Assembly: GCA_022494885.1 (NCBI GenBank)
Contig: JAGVSM010000934.1
Coordinates: forward strand, 186,001 to 250,000
Source: Micrasema longulum
Taxonomy: Eukaryota > Arthropoda > Insecta > Trichoptera > Brachycentridae
Length of the DNA stretch: 64,000 bases
Direction: 5' to 3'
In this document: one piece after another, positions 40,120-52,233 of the stretch
How the letters are laid out: each line of letters begins with the position of its first letter
Numbering within the stretch: position 1 is the first letter of the stretch
Position numbers and translations under genes: made by a program
Notes under the pieces: generated by a model
The model's database searches: none
Seen by the model: the letters and a program-made list of their open reading frames with translations, nothing else
What the model was told of the DNA's origin: nothing

Positions 40120-41160
40120 CTTTCATATTTTTATGCCTTTATATTTCTAAAATATAAATTTAAATAAAATTCAGAAATATTTGATGTTGTATTTAACTCT
40201 CTTAGATTAAGATTAATAACAACATCCATTCAAATAGTGCTATTACATATTATTAAGTAAGATTTTATTTATATTATTTATACCTTTTGTAAATGGTTAT
40301 CAGAGCAGAATATTTTTTAATTTCAAAACCATAGACAGTTATATACATCTTGTTTTCAATGTATTATAATTATTGTCTCCAATATTTTTTCTTTAAGCAT
40401 TTTAATGTAGCCCTATTTTCTTTTTTTTAATACTAATAACTTTGAGCTCATTTAAAGTTTTACACAAGATGAGTGAGTTCTATTTTTATAACAGCATTTA
40501 AATAAAACAGTTAAATATATTTCTGCTTATCGTACTGAACATTATAACCGTTTATTGATTACATTAATATTGATACAATTTGGTTTGGCTAAATGAGTTT
40601 ATTGGAAATAAATTTTCAATTAATCATAATTTAAAACTAATTAATTATATATTTGTTAATGTTGTAAACTAAGTTATTAGATTTTTCCAACCAATTGTTG
40701 AAAGTCAAAAATACTTAGCTGTTCCCATTTTAATCAATTTACTTATAATTTAAATCGAGTATTGTAATCTCTTCAGTTTCTGAAATTGCATTTTGTCCTT
40801 TAGTTTTTTCCGATATTTCGGTGCCATTACAGTTAATTAAATATTTTTGTAACAACTATTAAGTACCTTTTATTTTGTTGGAACTCTGAGAGGTTATACC
40901 AATATTACTGACAAATTTTAAGCGTAAATCTACTTGCTTTAAATACAAATATATTATTTTTGTCTCCCTTGCAAATAAGTAATGGTGCATAATTGCGACA
41001 TTAAGATTATAAATCAAATTAAAGACTTTAAGAAGTCACTCCAAGTCCAGGGTAATAATATATTTATAGTGGGAAAACACTTTTTTTATGTATTTGACCT
41101 ACCCTGGAAACTTTACTGCGAATTGTACTGAAACATACTATTTAAACTCAGATTCAAAAT
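40120..41160. other. AT-rich DNA, nothing recognised
   Basis: No exon or known repeat was seen. Confidence 0.5.
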
Positions 41161-41167
41161 CATATAC

Positions 41168-41350
41168 ATGGTTTGTCTGGAAAGTAATTCCAGCGAGTCA
41201 ATTACAAAGAAGTTATTGAACTTTTTGTTGTTACAACACATCAACATTCTTCAAAATAGGCTCCTCCTGCGTTGATGCATCGGCTCAGCGATTTTTCCAG
41301 GCATCGAATGTGCCACGGTAGGCCTCCTCCGAAATGCTCCTTAAGGCCGC
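41168..41350 (-). pseudogene. mariner 3' end fragment
   Basis: Minus-strand translation ends RCINAGGAYFEEC then a stop, typical of mariner C-termini. It is followed by a terminal sequence reading ggtttgtctggaaagtaatt on the plus strand, like mariner inverted ends. The rest of the transposase is missing. Confidence 0.6.
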
Positions 41351-41359
41351 AGTACAAGC

Positions 41360-42930
41360 TGCTTGGATTTTTTTTACATATAAAAAAAAAACAAAAATGT
41401 TTAATCGTTTTCAAGCTATTAATAACATAATTCATCAAGAAAAAGTTTAAAAACTATTAAACCCATGTTCAGAGATCAAAGGGTTAATGGTCTATCACTT
41501 TTGTCAACCAATTTTAAGAAAGAACAACCTAAAAAAATTATATTCTAGATATAGGCTATAGGCACTCCAGCAAGAATGCCTATAATATAATTATATATTA
41601 TTTTGTTTTAAATTTCATAAAAGATTAATATTATTTTAATTAATAAAACAAATTTTCGCGTTGATTGTGGAAATCCCAAAATCCTCGCAATAATGCCATA
41701 TTAAGTAGGATATTGTAAAAATTAAAATAAACCTCAACAGGTTTCTTTATAAATAAAAAAGAACTTGTATTTTATGTATGTCTTGTATATTATAATGAGA
41801 TGACAATTATCGTCTTTATTCTATGACAATCTTCTTGCGTCCTAACAATTTGTCGATGCCAAATAAAATGTCAATCCAGTTTTGTACCCATTCAACAAAT
41901 TTCAATTATTAAGCTCTAAAATAATGTTCTCCTCCTCTTTGCCAATAAGTATAATTATTTCAATCTTAAAAGTACCAAGTATTTTGATTCAATAATTTTC
42001 ATTCTAAAAATACTCTTATCAATCCAAAATATACCTTGGTAGACATCAAAAATTGCAATCTAGAATCGTTGAGATTAAATATCACGTGGCTTTTCCTTAT
42101 TTTCGTACATTATAATTTTCGATTAAGTGGATTTATAGTTGCTTATAAATTGTTTCGTAATATTTTTTTTACTTTCCAACACTAATTGGGAATCAAAGAT
42201 CTTAAAATCTCCTTCGTTTGACATCAGTTTGTTTTCATTAAAGGTTATTATACTCTATCCAACCATTTATTTAACTTTTGACAGCTCGATTATGTATCGA
42301 TTAGGGATGTCCTAATGCGTTACCGAATCGATTTCTCATAAAAATCGACTTTATTTAGGAAAAAGTTTTAATCTCAACATTTTGTAGCTTATAAACATAC
42401 CCAGACGTTTAAAGCAGAGTTTATATTACGAAAGCGCTGTAGTAAAACTTTTTTTTTTTTAAGTCTTCATTCAATAAAAAATATTGCAAAAAATACATCA
42501 TTTCTTTACAAAAGAAACCTTAAATACAGTCTCGATAAACTCCTTAATTGGAGTTTGTCATTGGGTGCAGGAGCTACAGAAAACCCAAATATGCATCGGA
42601 CTATTTTATTGTCGTAATGTAAATTGAGAAATTTTGTGTCGCGACACTGTCAGTTTGTCGGCGACAATAATAAATGACAGCGACCACGGCGCCATTAAAG
42701 TTCAATATATTCTGACAAACTGTCAAATTAGTTTTGGCCATAGACAAAATCCGTCGCCAATGACGCAGTGGCGGCGTTAATTTGCCATCACTTGCAACGA
42801 GACGCCCGTGCTATATAGTAACTACATTTCCTTTCGCTGAGAGTTCATTCACATTTTTTATACGTCGAGTTGAGTATTTATATTCCTCCGTATTGATTGT
42901 TTTTATTCCCGTGAGCTTTATACTTACAAA
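41360..42930. other. AT-rich DNA left of the DDE transposase
   Basis: No gene seen. At 42303, ttagggatgtcctaatgcg with nearby aatcgat words may be a decayed hAT-type end. The left inverted end of the transposon at 42934 probably lies in this stretch but could not be matched by eye to a right end. Confidence 0.4.
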
Positions 42931-42933
42931 ATA

Positions 42934-44265
42934 ATGCCGAAAGGTATGGTGCTTAAAGGACAATCGAGAGAGCTTGTGCTGCGCCTTCGTGAATATTTTG
43001 AAAAGGAATGTCGTAATGGCGGACCTCTTATACCAGTGACGCAAGTTAGAGACCGTGTTGCAGCAGCATTGGGAATAAGTGCTCCAACAGTGGCAAAAAT
43101 AACCAAAGAAAGCTACGGCAGAAGCGGCATGGAACAGAACACGCTATCTACGCCTAAGAAAAAACGTCAGCCCCGTAAAGTGACTGCAGTTGACAGTTTT
43201 GACGCTGATGCTATTCGCCGTCATATATACGACTATTACTTTAGAAAAGAGATTCCGACATTAAAAAAACTAGTAGAATCTCTGAAAAATAGTGGCTTGT
43301 TTCGTGGTCAAAAATCTTCTTTGGCAAAGGTGTTAAAACAGATTGGGTTTCTATATAAAAAATGTGACAAAAGAAAAATATTGATGGAGCGCCATGATAT
43401 TGCTTTGTCTCGATGTCAATTTTTAAGACAAGCGAAGAAAATAGAAAACTGGTCGAATGTGGTTTTCACAGACGAAACTTGGCTCAATGCGAATCATACG
43501 CTGTCAAAAAATTGGACTGACGACACTGCTGCCTCCACTTCTGCAGTGCCAATGGGGAAAGGAGAACGCCTCATCATTTGCCATGCGGGAGCAGAAAAAG
43601 GATTTATGCCAGACGCTCTATTAGCATTCAAATCCCAGAAAACAGGAGATTATCATGAGGAGATGAATGCGGACGTGTATGAAAAGTGGTTCAGAGAAAT
43701 GCTGACATCACTCGAAGAGCCATCGATAATATTTATTGATAATGCACCCTATCACTCTCGTCAAATTCATAAAATGCCAACGCAGGCCAATAGAAAAGCT
43801 GTTATCATAAACTGGCTACGTGACAATGGGGAGGATGTGGACGAGTCCTTACGAAAAATAGAGTTACTGAATATACTGAAGAAAAAAAAACAGCCAAAAC
43901 GGTACGTGATCGATGAAATGGCAGCAGAACATGGCCATATCGTTCTCAGAATTCCCCCATACCACTGTCAATACAATGCTATTGAGCTTATCTGGGCACA
44001 AGTCAAAGGACACGCCGCTAGAAACAACACAACTCCTCCTTTTACCGCTAAGAAAATGATAGATCTTCTTAAAAATGCGTGTGCTAATGTGACGCCTGAA
44101 AACTGGGCGAATGTCGTCGAAAGCACAAAGAAGAAGATATTTTCTGATTGGGATCGTGATATTGCGTTTGACATTGTTAATACGGGAGAATTTACAATTA
44201 ATGTTACTGAGGATTCAAGTGATGATTCCAGTTCATATGGGGAAGAATCCGACGATTTTTCTTAA
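42934..44265 (+). CDS. intact DDE transposase, Tc1/mariner-IS630 superfamily, Sailor-like spacing
   Basis: Uninterrupted 443-residue frame with its own ATG (MPKGMVLKGQ). Residues 1-150 hold helix-turn-helix DNA-binding text (VTQVRDRVAAALGISAPTVA) and a basic stretch PKKKRQPRK at 74-82. The catalytic domain carries D180 (FTDETW), D269 (IFIDNAPYH) and E351 (QYNAIELIWAQVKG), followed by an acidic Ser/Asp-rich tail. Eighty-one residues separate D269 from E351, far more than the 34 of mariner or Tc1. A Lys-rich insert (NILKKKKQPKRY) sits in this gap. This is close to the DD82E layout described as Sailor. Such transposases cut and paste their element at TA sites. No frameshift suggests a recently active or domesticated copy. 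Terminal repeats were not found. Confidence 0.88.
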   Translation: MPKGMVLKGQSRELVLRLREYFEKECRNGGPLIPVTQVRDRVAAALGISAPTVAKITKESYGRSGMEQNTLSTPKKKRQPRKVTAVDSFDADAIRRHIYDYYFRKEIPTLKKLVESLKNSGLFRGQKSSLAKVLKQIGFLYKKCDKRKILMERHDIALSRCQFLRQAKKIENWSNVVFTDETWLNANHTLSKNWTDDTAASTSAVPMGKGERLIICHAGAEKGFMPDALLAFKSQKTGDYHEEMNADVYEKWFREMLTSLEEPSIIFIDNAPYHSRQIHKMPTQANRKAVIINWLRDNGEDVDESLRKIELLNILKKKKQPKRYVIDEMAAEHGHIVLRIPPYHCQYNAIELIWAQVKGHAARNNTTPPFTAKKMIDLLKNACANVTPENWANVVESTKKKIFSDWDRDIAFDIVNTGEFTINVTEDSSDDSSSYGEESDDFS

Positions 44266-45590
44266 TAAAATTAATTTAAAGTCATCTTTTGTAAGTCTAC
44301 AAGAAAGTATCAATATTTTTCACTGCCGTTTTCTTTGGAAATGCACACAGAAATTTAATGTGATAGTGTAGTGGATCGACTATCAGAGTTACAGACCAAT
44401 ATTATTGGTCAGAGTCAATCGGGCATCTGAAACGGGGTGAGTTTTTTTTGTATCTTGTTGTACTTTGACAAATAATACTAGATAGCGTTGGCTCCTCTTT
44501 CCAGAGTTGCGTAGAGCTTTGACCGCTAAGGCGTGCATCACAATTGCGTATTCAGAAATCGATAAGTAGTTTTTAATAAATATTTGATATTTTCACAATA
44601 TTGAATCAGTTAGACATTTATATTTCATGTAAATTAGTCGTATTCATTATTAAGTGAATAAAATACTGTGGCTTTCGATAGATTTTTTTTTTTTTTAATT
44701 TCTGGTTTTAATTTAATTCACATTTTATATTTTTTCATGAAAAAATCAACTTGTATAATCCTCATTGCATAAGTAGGCTCAATAAACATCGATATCGATA
44801 AATATCGGAGCAAAAGAACATGTCGCTTCACTATCGTAATGAAAAAAACATGAAGTATTGCATTTTTCGGTCTATGGTTGCCTGTCAATAATTACGGAAC
44901 TTTATAGGCGCCCATGTGTCAAAAGTTAAATAAACGCTTGGAAATACTATAATGACATGTAATTTGTGTATTGAAATATATATATATATATATTAAAAAT
45001 TACATCATAGATGACATAGCTCACATCTGGATCAACTCTTTACTTCAGAAAACATATAACTTATATTGTTTTTTTAAAACTTACAATAAATTTTCAAATG
45101 TGTGTTGTATTATATTATATTCATACATTTTTACATTGTGTTACAAAAAAATAGGTAGGCACTGTTTCATTGCGCTTATATTTTTAATTAATGATCATTG
45201 TAAAAATGTGAAAAACTTAATTTTTCTAAATATAAATATAAATTACAGCAACATTTAAGAAAAAAAAAAATGTAAAATTATCAAATAAAATATTTTCGTA
45301 TTCCATATTAATGAAATTATTAAGCTCTCAAATTCACGGCTACCCTAAAAGAAAAATTGAGCCAGTACCCACTTATCATTTTTTGTTTTAAACATAATCA
45401 TAATAATGAAGGAGCCTCTTTAGAGACGATACTTTTTTAATGTCGTCTTAATTTATGTAATGGCTAACATTTTTTTTGCCACTATGCAATAGTATTTGTA
45501 AACATCTATACGAAACTCATTGTGAACATTTGGTTTATCTAACAAGTATACAGATTTAATATATTTACATGTTTATGGATAATTTTATGC
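44266..45590. other. AT-rich DNA right of the transposase
   Basis: Contains a short perfect palindrome gaccaatattattggtc near 44396 and an AT dinucleotide run near 44978-44993. The block attcagaaatcgataagtag near 44552 is similar to one near 50675. No gene seen. Confidence 0.45.
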
Positions 45591-46000
45591 TGTCGAAATG
45601 CGATCTCTCAGGCGAATGTGTGGTAAAACTATGTACGATAGATGCACAAATGTTGAGATCCGTACATTATGTAAGGCTGAGACAAGCATTATCGACAAAA
45701 TCAAGAAAGGAGCTCTGCGCTGGTTTGGACATGTAGAACGAATGGACAGCGAGAGAACGGCTAAGAATATTTACAATGCGAATGTTGATGGATGCAGAAA
45801 TAGAGGAAGACCGAGAAAGACATGGCATGACCAAATCCAACAAATACTTAAAGATGGACATGTCAAAAGTCGGAATAATCGGCGCGCGTGCATGAGAAGA
45901 TGTATGAATGTAGAGAAAGTGAGATCTGTATGCAAAGATAGAGTGTTGTGGCGTTCTATCCTCTCTGCCTACCCTTACGGGGAAACGGCGTGATGGTTTG
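45590..46000 (+). mobile_element. LINE reverse transcriptase C-terminal tail
   Basis: Open 131-residue plus-strand frame: RSLRRMCGKTMYDRCTNVEI, KKGALRWFGHVERMDSERTA, RGRPRKTWHDQIQ, ending SAYPYGETA and stop, then a tttg repeat (gtttgtttgtttgg). Same family as 1690-2090. 5'-truncated copy. Confidence 0.87.
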
Positions 46001-46009
46001 TTTGTTTGT

Positions 46010-47450
46010 TTGGATAATTTTATTATACTGAGTCAAATGTAGTATGTTTTGATAGAAATCCCATTAGATTTATGTCTTTGTTTATTGGAAATAAATTTGA
46101 ATGCATAATAATATTATATGTTACGTAATTCTACGTAATAAATAATATATTCATCTACTTAAATGCCAGTACATAATAAAAAATCTAAAACAATTATTGT
46201 TGGGTGGTTTCATTATGGTATTTGATGCATTTGTATATTTATTGATTAGTAATCATTTGTAATTTTTTTCATTATGCTACCAATCTGAAAAAATGCACAG
46301 AAACGATCCAGAAAATTACTTCATGAAATATGACTTGTCAGACGAAATATCCTACAGAATATGGAAGTCTAGACATCAAAAGAGTTTAACCTGCCATTGA
46401 AAAACATTTACTGTATTTTGTTATACAATTTCAAAATTTAGTATAAAACAAAGTAATTTAATTTTGGGATAATAATATTTGTTTCATGTCGCTTGAATGT
46501 AATTAATTTTAATAAAACAAAAATAAGAAATTTTGTAATGTAATAGCTATGAATGTTTATTTATAAACCAATGTTCAATAACTTGTAACTAACATTCTTT
46601 ACATTATATGTGATTATTGTATTTTATGTACTATTTTAAATTAATAATCCCAATAAATCATTTTATTTTCAGAATTCTTGTTTTTCTCTCGTTTGTAATA
46701 AAATAAATTATATATTAAGATAAATGTTACAAGGAAAAAAAATCGTAGGAAAACTGAACATTTTGGTCAAAGGAACAAAAATGTAAATTTGTATTCTCAT
46801 AATCCAGCAACATAAATAAACCTAATATAAAAATATCTCAATTTCTATAGTCCAGTCAAAATGTCACGAAAATGGTAGAACATAATGCATTCATTAAAAT
46901 TTAGTTTTCTTTTTTTGTTACATTTCAAAAGCTTGCCAGAAAAATTTCTGGCCACCGTCTTAGAAAAAACCACGAGGGGTCTGGTTTTAACCTTATTTCT
47001 GGAAAACTATACATAAAAAATATTTTTTCAACATCGGCAGAATTGGCTATAATTTGAGTTAATTTAAAAAAAAAGAGAAAACTTAGATCTTTCATGGATA
47101 AAAAGTTGTACTGTCACTTGAAAAGTTGAATTGTTTAACTATATTTTTGATGACATTAAAAAAGGTGAGGATAAATTCTTGTTAATTTCATATAACTTCA
47201 TAAGACTTTTACGAGGTTGTTTTTTGTTATTCTGGCTACAAATAAATATCGTGGATTTTTTTGATGTGCCCACATATTATTTTTGTTTTTTGAAATGTAT
47301 ATTTTTTTTAAGATACGCAATTTTTACGTAATTTTTTAAATTGCTTGATATAAATACATCACGACTGCGCTTAAATTTACAAATAATGTGTCGTTTTTTT
47401 TTTTAAACAGGCAAAAAATTATAATATGTGCATCTACCAAATAATTAATG
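46010..47450. other. AT-rich DNA, nothing recognised
   Basis: No exon or known repeat was seen. Confidence 0.5.
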
Positions 47451-47829
47451 GATTCATTATTCATAACATAGAATTAAGAATAGTCCAGAAAGAGCGTAGA
47501 ATTATATTTGAATACATCGGACTGTGTCCAATAATTCCCCCGCTATGCCTCACTTTTGCCGCGCGCATTCGTGATGCCGCCGCGTAATGTTGCACGATGG
47601 GGAAAAAAATAATTATAACACAAATATAAGGTTAAAAAAAAGCAATCTGTTAATTTCTCCAAAATTTTATTGTGCACGCGGAAATATTGATTGACACAAC
47701 AGAGTATATAAGTAAAGGGTCATTTAATAATAGTAATTGAATTAATGAATGTTAAACTTAAAATATAAAACAAATATTATTTTACATAAAACTGATATTT
47801 TTATATCATGTTAAATAATATTTGATGTT

Positions 47830-48692
47830 TTAAAGATAATGAGAAGAAATATAAAAATAAACCGAGCTCTGAGAAGCATTCTTGGTTTGAAATGGGATTC
47901 CCATGTCAAGGATATTTATCGTAACACAAAAATACTTCCTTTCAAGGTAATGGCACTGTATGACATCACTAACACTATTTCAAACATCATAAACTTTTCT
48001 GCTCACACACATTTAAAACTTACATTTAATCATGAAATTCACAACTATAATACACGACATCCAAAAAATCTTCACATTTCTAAATTTTGTTCCACGAAGT
48101 TCGGCAAAAGGTCTCTGGAATACATTGGTCGTATACAATTTAATAAACTGTCTGATGACCTTAAAAATGAAATGTCGAGTGGTAAATCTCAAAGACCAGA
48201 AATGAAGACCTATTTCTTGAATCTCTTTGAAAGTGATAGTTTTTAGCTCAGTTTCTGTGAATAGTCTATATATTGTGTTTTAGGTTTAAATGTTTTTCTT
48301 TTCTTTTTTTAATATTAAGTTCACAGAATGTTTAAATGTTTTTATTTTCTTTTTTAATATTAATTTCACAGAATGTTTAAATGTTTTTCTTTTCTTTTTT
48401 AATATTAAGTTCACAGATTGTTTGAATGCTTTTATTTTCTTCTTTAATATTAAGTTCACAGATTGTTTAAATGTTTTCTTTCCTTTTTTAATATTAAGTT
48501 CATAGATTGTTAAAATTTGTTAAAATTTTTATTGTTTAAATGTATACTATGTATTGTTACAAGAAATGTAATATTTTTTTTATGTACCGTCCCAAATGAG
48601 TTTTCTCGTACAACTCCTGGGAATATAATATCATGATATTCATGTCTTATATGTTTTATTAATAAATAAAAAAAAAAAAAAATAAAAAAAAT
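47830..48692 (+). mobile_element. jockey/CR1-like LINE 3' end with poly-A tail
   Basis: The frame 47839-48246 gives NRALRSILGLKWDSHVKDIY, HNYNTRHPKNLHISK, FGKRSLEYIGRIQFNKLSDD and a stop: the standard C-terminus of jockey/CR1-type LINEs. A 3' untranslated region with a 45-bp tandem repeat follows, and the copy ends in an A-rich tail (48664-48692). 5' truncated. Confidence 0.85.
48285..48509 (+). repeat. tandem repeat, five units of about 45 bp
   Basis: Units start at 48285, 48331, 48376, 48421 and 48466, each beginning tttaaatg (or tttgaatg) and ending ttcacagaatg-like. They start about 39 bases after the LINE stop codon, so they belong to the LINE 3' untranslated region. Unit length is a multiple of three, which creates a spurious repetitive open frame. 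Confidence 0.9.
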
Positions 48693-49284
48693 GTCGGTCA
48701 AATGTCTACGACAGAGTTGTTTAATCCGAGATCCAATTTTCATTAGTTTTCTCATTAGATGAACATAGTAGGATAAAAAAATTACTACTCTGGCACAACA
48801 CTAACGAAATGTTCATTTTGTTTCTTCGACTATCTGACAGATGAAAAAATAATTGAATTTTTAAGTAATGTATTTGTTACATGCACATTCATTTGCTAAT
48901 TACACATGAAATGTGATTGCATCCTGTTTCTTTAAGATCCTAGCAGTATTTCTACACTTTTAAAGGACACAACACGTTATAGTTGAATTCAAATCAGGAG
49001 TTGCGCACTGAGCGACGTCTACAAGGAAACTAATGGGTCTAAACGTAAACCTACTCGTTTATGAGAAGTTTAGTCGCCTTCTGTTTGATGTGCATATGCG
49101 GTTTCTGGACTATTCTTAATTCTATGATTCATAATATTGTTACGAGATATCTGATACTATTTAATTGAGTTCGTATATTTTTCATTATTGGCACTCCATA
49201 AATACTTGTTCTCCACAAGTCATGGGTCTTTCAATTCTATTATTGGTTTCCTGTATAATCGATTATAATCACAAGACAAAAAAT

Positions 49285-49622
49285 ATTAATAATGAGGAAG
49301 TTTGAAGAATATAAGAAATGTTTTCTTACATGCTGTAAAAATGAGAAAATTATTTAATTGTACCGTAAAGTTTCTCTAAAATGTATAAAAAATAGCTAGA
49401 AATGAACTACTGTAAATGACGTCACAAGTTCTTCTAAATCAACCAATGTTAGGGTGTTGTGATGGGTTTCCGGTTTCCGGGAAGCCAACTCACCAACCAG
49501 TACAACTCGCCGAAGAGAACTGGTGACGTCACGCGCAGAGTATTTAAAAAAAAAATACAAAAATTCGTAGCGTTGATACGATACATAAAAATAATAAAAT
49601 AAAACCACCGAAATTACTCCAA
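49285..49622 (-). repeat. MITE family C copy
   Basis: Left end aataatgaggaagtttg, right end a diverged aaaccaccgaaattac. Internal blocks ggtttccgggaagccaac and ctggtgacgtcacgcgcaga match 22521 in the same orientation. Confidence 0.75.
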
Positions 49623-49723
49623 AGTCACAGTTTTTACCATGAACACAATGCTTGTCATATTGCAAATACACAGGCGCAAAAAAATATTTTTTTCCCATTC
49701 CTACATACAACTTGATAATTTGT

Positions 49724-50127
49724 AATCAGGAAATTTTACGTTTTTTTTACATTTGTAAAGTAATAAAGGTCTATGAAATACTGTCCAGTAAAAAAAAATT
49801 TTTGCTAATTATTAGTAGCTTAAAAAAATATTTGTAATTTTGAATTCCCGCAAAAACGGTCATTCCATTGACCGCGCCCCTAATACGTCACAATTCGTGT
49901 TTATTTGTTCACGGCCATTGGAATTTGTTAAGAAATCACGAGTCAAAGTCACGAGACACGTTGCGTTTTTCTTGCAACGTATTTATATTGAATTTCTTTT
50001 TTACATTTATGTATGAAAAAAATTCTTGACAATATCCATATTGATTTCGAAAATAAAATCAATTATTCTAAATCCATTTCATATATTTTTATCGGTATTC
50101 GTAGTATGTGATATTTCACTATTATAA
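49724..50127 (+). repeat. MITE family D copy 1
   Basis: Shares with 55105 and 60567 the blocks taaaggtctatgaaatactg, cctaatacgtcacaattcgt and atcggtattcgtagtatgtg. Inverted ends of the family are aatagggaaatatcac-like. Confidence 0.78.
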
Positions 50128-50134
50128 GCGACTG

Positions 50135-50215
50135 CTGTGACTCAATGAACAATATGTTCGTCTCACAGTTCCAGATTCGATTCCTGGTTATAACCAGGAA
50201 AAGAAAAGAAAAAAA
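50135..50215 (+). repeat. tRNA-like fragment
   Basis: gactgctgtgactcaatgaa with cagattcgattcctgg resembles a tRNA A box and T arm, followed by an A-rich tail. Possible SINE scrap. Confidence 0.35.
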
Positions 50216-50233
50216 TTACAAAAACAAAACAAA

Positions 50234-50283
50234 CAAAATTACATTAAATATTGCGATATATCGCAATATTTAATGTAATTTTG
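50234..50283. repeat. perfect 50-bp palindrome
   Basis: Every base from 50234 to 50258 pairs with 50283 to 50259 without a loop; the centre is gcgatatatcgc. A catgt-rich stretch follows (50288-50352). Confidence 0.93.
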
Positions 50284-50359
50284 GTCAAGCTCATGTCATG
50301 TCATAAATGTAATTTTGGTCAAACTCATCTCAGCTCATGTCATGTCATGTTATTCATCA

Positions 50360-51700
50360 TGAATGTTCTGAAGTATGTTCATATGTTTTGCAAAAATCAA
50401 TAAAAACCATTTAGCATGTCTTGCCTTGGTTCGTTTGTACGCAAGTTTGTTCGTATCCCGTACTATCAAAATAGCTCACTCTCAAAATCGTACTCCTGTT
50501 CCACTCATCTCTCTGCTTAACATCGTAAGTCGCTCTCGTTTCCGCTACATACGAATGCACGACTCTTAAGTTTACTACTCTGTACTGTAAAAGGGAAGAT
50601 TATCGATCACGGATTACGATATATTATATAGTGGCCTTTTTATAATCGATCATCTCAGGGGCACATCGAAATTCAGCAATCGATAAGCAGCGAACAGTTA
50701 TTTATAAAGAAAAAAATCGATGTGTCGATATTACAATTGAAGGGTTATTAAGAAAATTGGTGCCAGGAAAGTATCCATTATTTTATGAGCCATTTTTTAA
50801 TATAACATTGTAAACACTTATGTATGTGTCTGTTCGTTTTTTTTCCAAATTTCAAAATGAATGCCAAAAGTAAAACAAAATGGTAGGTTCATTCGAAAAA
50901 AAAAACATTTTCTGCTCTACAAGGTGTTTTGTTACGTTACATTTATTATTTTATTTTATTATAAGCCTTCAAAATGGAATATCAAGTGAGTATTTTCGAC
51001 AACTCCTTTTGTTCGTGTTCAATATTAGGAATAATGCTTCCAAAGCTGCTCTCAATATTTGCGCAGTGTATGGTGAAGATGCTATGAATTATTGACGAAG
51101 TTGTAAAATAATGAGGGAGAATACATTATTGACAAATTTGTTGTTTTTTTGTGTCATCTTGTTCTCTTCATATGGAAAAAAAACGGACACAAATTATATT
51201 AATACCCAATGCATCGTTAACCAGTGCGGAGTCTAGATGTTTTGTTGTCACTTGCTTTTATCTTCTGATTTCCAAAAGTACATAGAGTTATTTGCAAACC
51301 CGAAGCTTTTGTTTTTATTGCAGCATATTTTAGACGTTACATATAACCTTTTTGTTTATTATTTGATATCACAAACGAAATTTATTTAATATAAGTACCA
51401 ATAAGGTAGGCAGGCACCGTGAACCTTGTACCTTTGTAAATGCAACAATTTTTTTTGTTGATTCTATCTATTAAAATTCCTAGAATTATCTACACATTTT
51501 AAACATTAAAAATAAGTACGTAGCCCAGAATATTAACGTACGTCATATAAATTAGTAAGATATATTTTTATAAAAAGCCTTTCACGATGTGATAAAAACC
51601 TTAGTCACATACTTTATTCCTGACTCTTGTTCATTATTTTATATATTATACAGTTTGATTTGGGTATTAACTTTATTTTGTCGACAGAGTAAAAATATGT
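50360..51700. other. AT-rich DNA, nothing recognised
   Basis: Only atcgat-rich words near 50600-50740 stand out. No gene seen. Confidence 0.45.
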
Positions 51701-51704
51701 ATTC

Positions 51705-51815
51705 AGTGTCCGGGGGAATGCAAAATACAGTTGAGTATGTGCAATAAAACCAGAACCCTGGATGAGTATCTTCTACTTATAACATTTGATATCTGCTCTC
51801 AGGTGAAAGTATCTT
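51705..51815 (+). repeat. composite SINE head
   Basis: cagtgtccgggggaatgcaa, aaccagaaccctggatgagt and tgctctcaggtgaaa match the head at 63190. It ends where the LINE fragment 51820 begins. Confidence 0.6.
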
Positions 51816-51819
51816 GAAA

Positions 51820-52085
51820 AAAAAATCCAGTCGATACCGGTTTGTGCTTTTTTATATAGCGGCTGCACTCGATCATTATTTTGTGGTCTGTCTCCAGGTT
51901 CTGGGTAGAGTGAAGAACATCAGTCACCGTACGACCCCAGCGTAGATTTAGTCGCTCCATCGGAGGGGGGCGACCTCTGGATCTTCTTCCCTCCACTCCA
52001 CCCATCATATCGAGTTTTTTTAGGATGTTTGGTTCTCTATTGGCGATGTGTCCAAAATATTGTAGGATTCACCTGTAACATGTAG
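51820..52085 (-). mobile_element. LINE reverse transcriptase C-terminal fragment
   Basis: Minus-strand frame ILQYFGHIANREPNILKKLD, GGVEGRRSRGRPP and TVTDVLHSTQNLE: the FGH..RGRP tail shared by RTE/I-type LINEs, of a different family from 1690 and 9782. Confidence 0.78.
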
Positions 52086-52233
52086 TTGACAGTCGATCAC
52101 TAATTAGGGCTTTCATTAATTTGAGACTTGAGACTCGAAATTTCGTGAGTCTCGAGACATTTTCAATAACAAACTTACTGACATTCTCTCATAACACATA
52201 CCTGGATCACGCACGATAAGGTATGGTCTAAGG

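Larger units (their letters stand above)
47467..49126. mobile_element. TIR transposon carrying a nested LINE
   Basis: 47467-47491 and 49102-49126 are exact 25-base reverse complements (core gaattaagaatagtcc), each including TA at the outer edge, as expected for a Tc1/mariner-like target. The outer element's own DNA is about 0.8 kb and noncoding. A LINE with a poly-A end fills the middle. Confidence 0.7.

Noticed and set aside
48290..48505. 71-codon repetitive frame (FFFNIKFTDCLN repeats)
   Set aside because: It is the 45-bp tandem repeat after a LINE stop codon, open only because the unit is a multiple of three.
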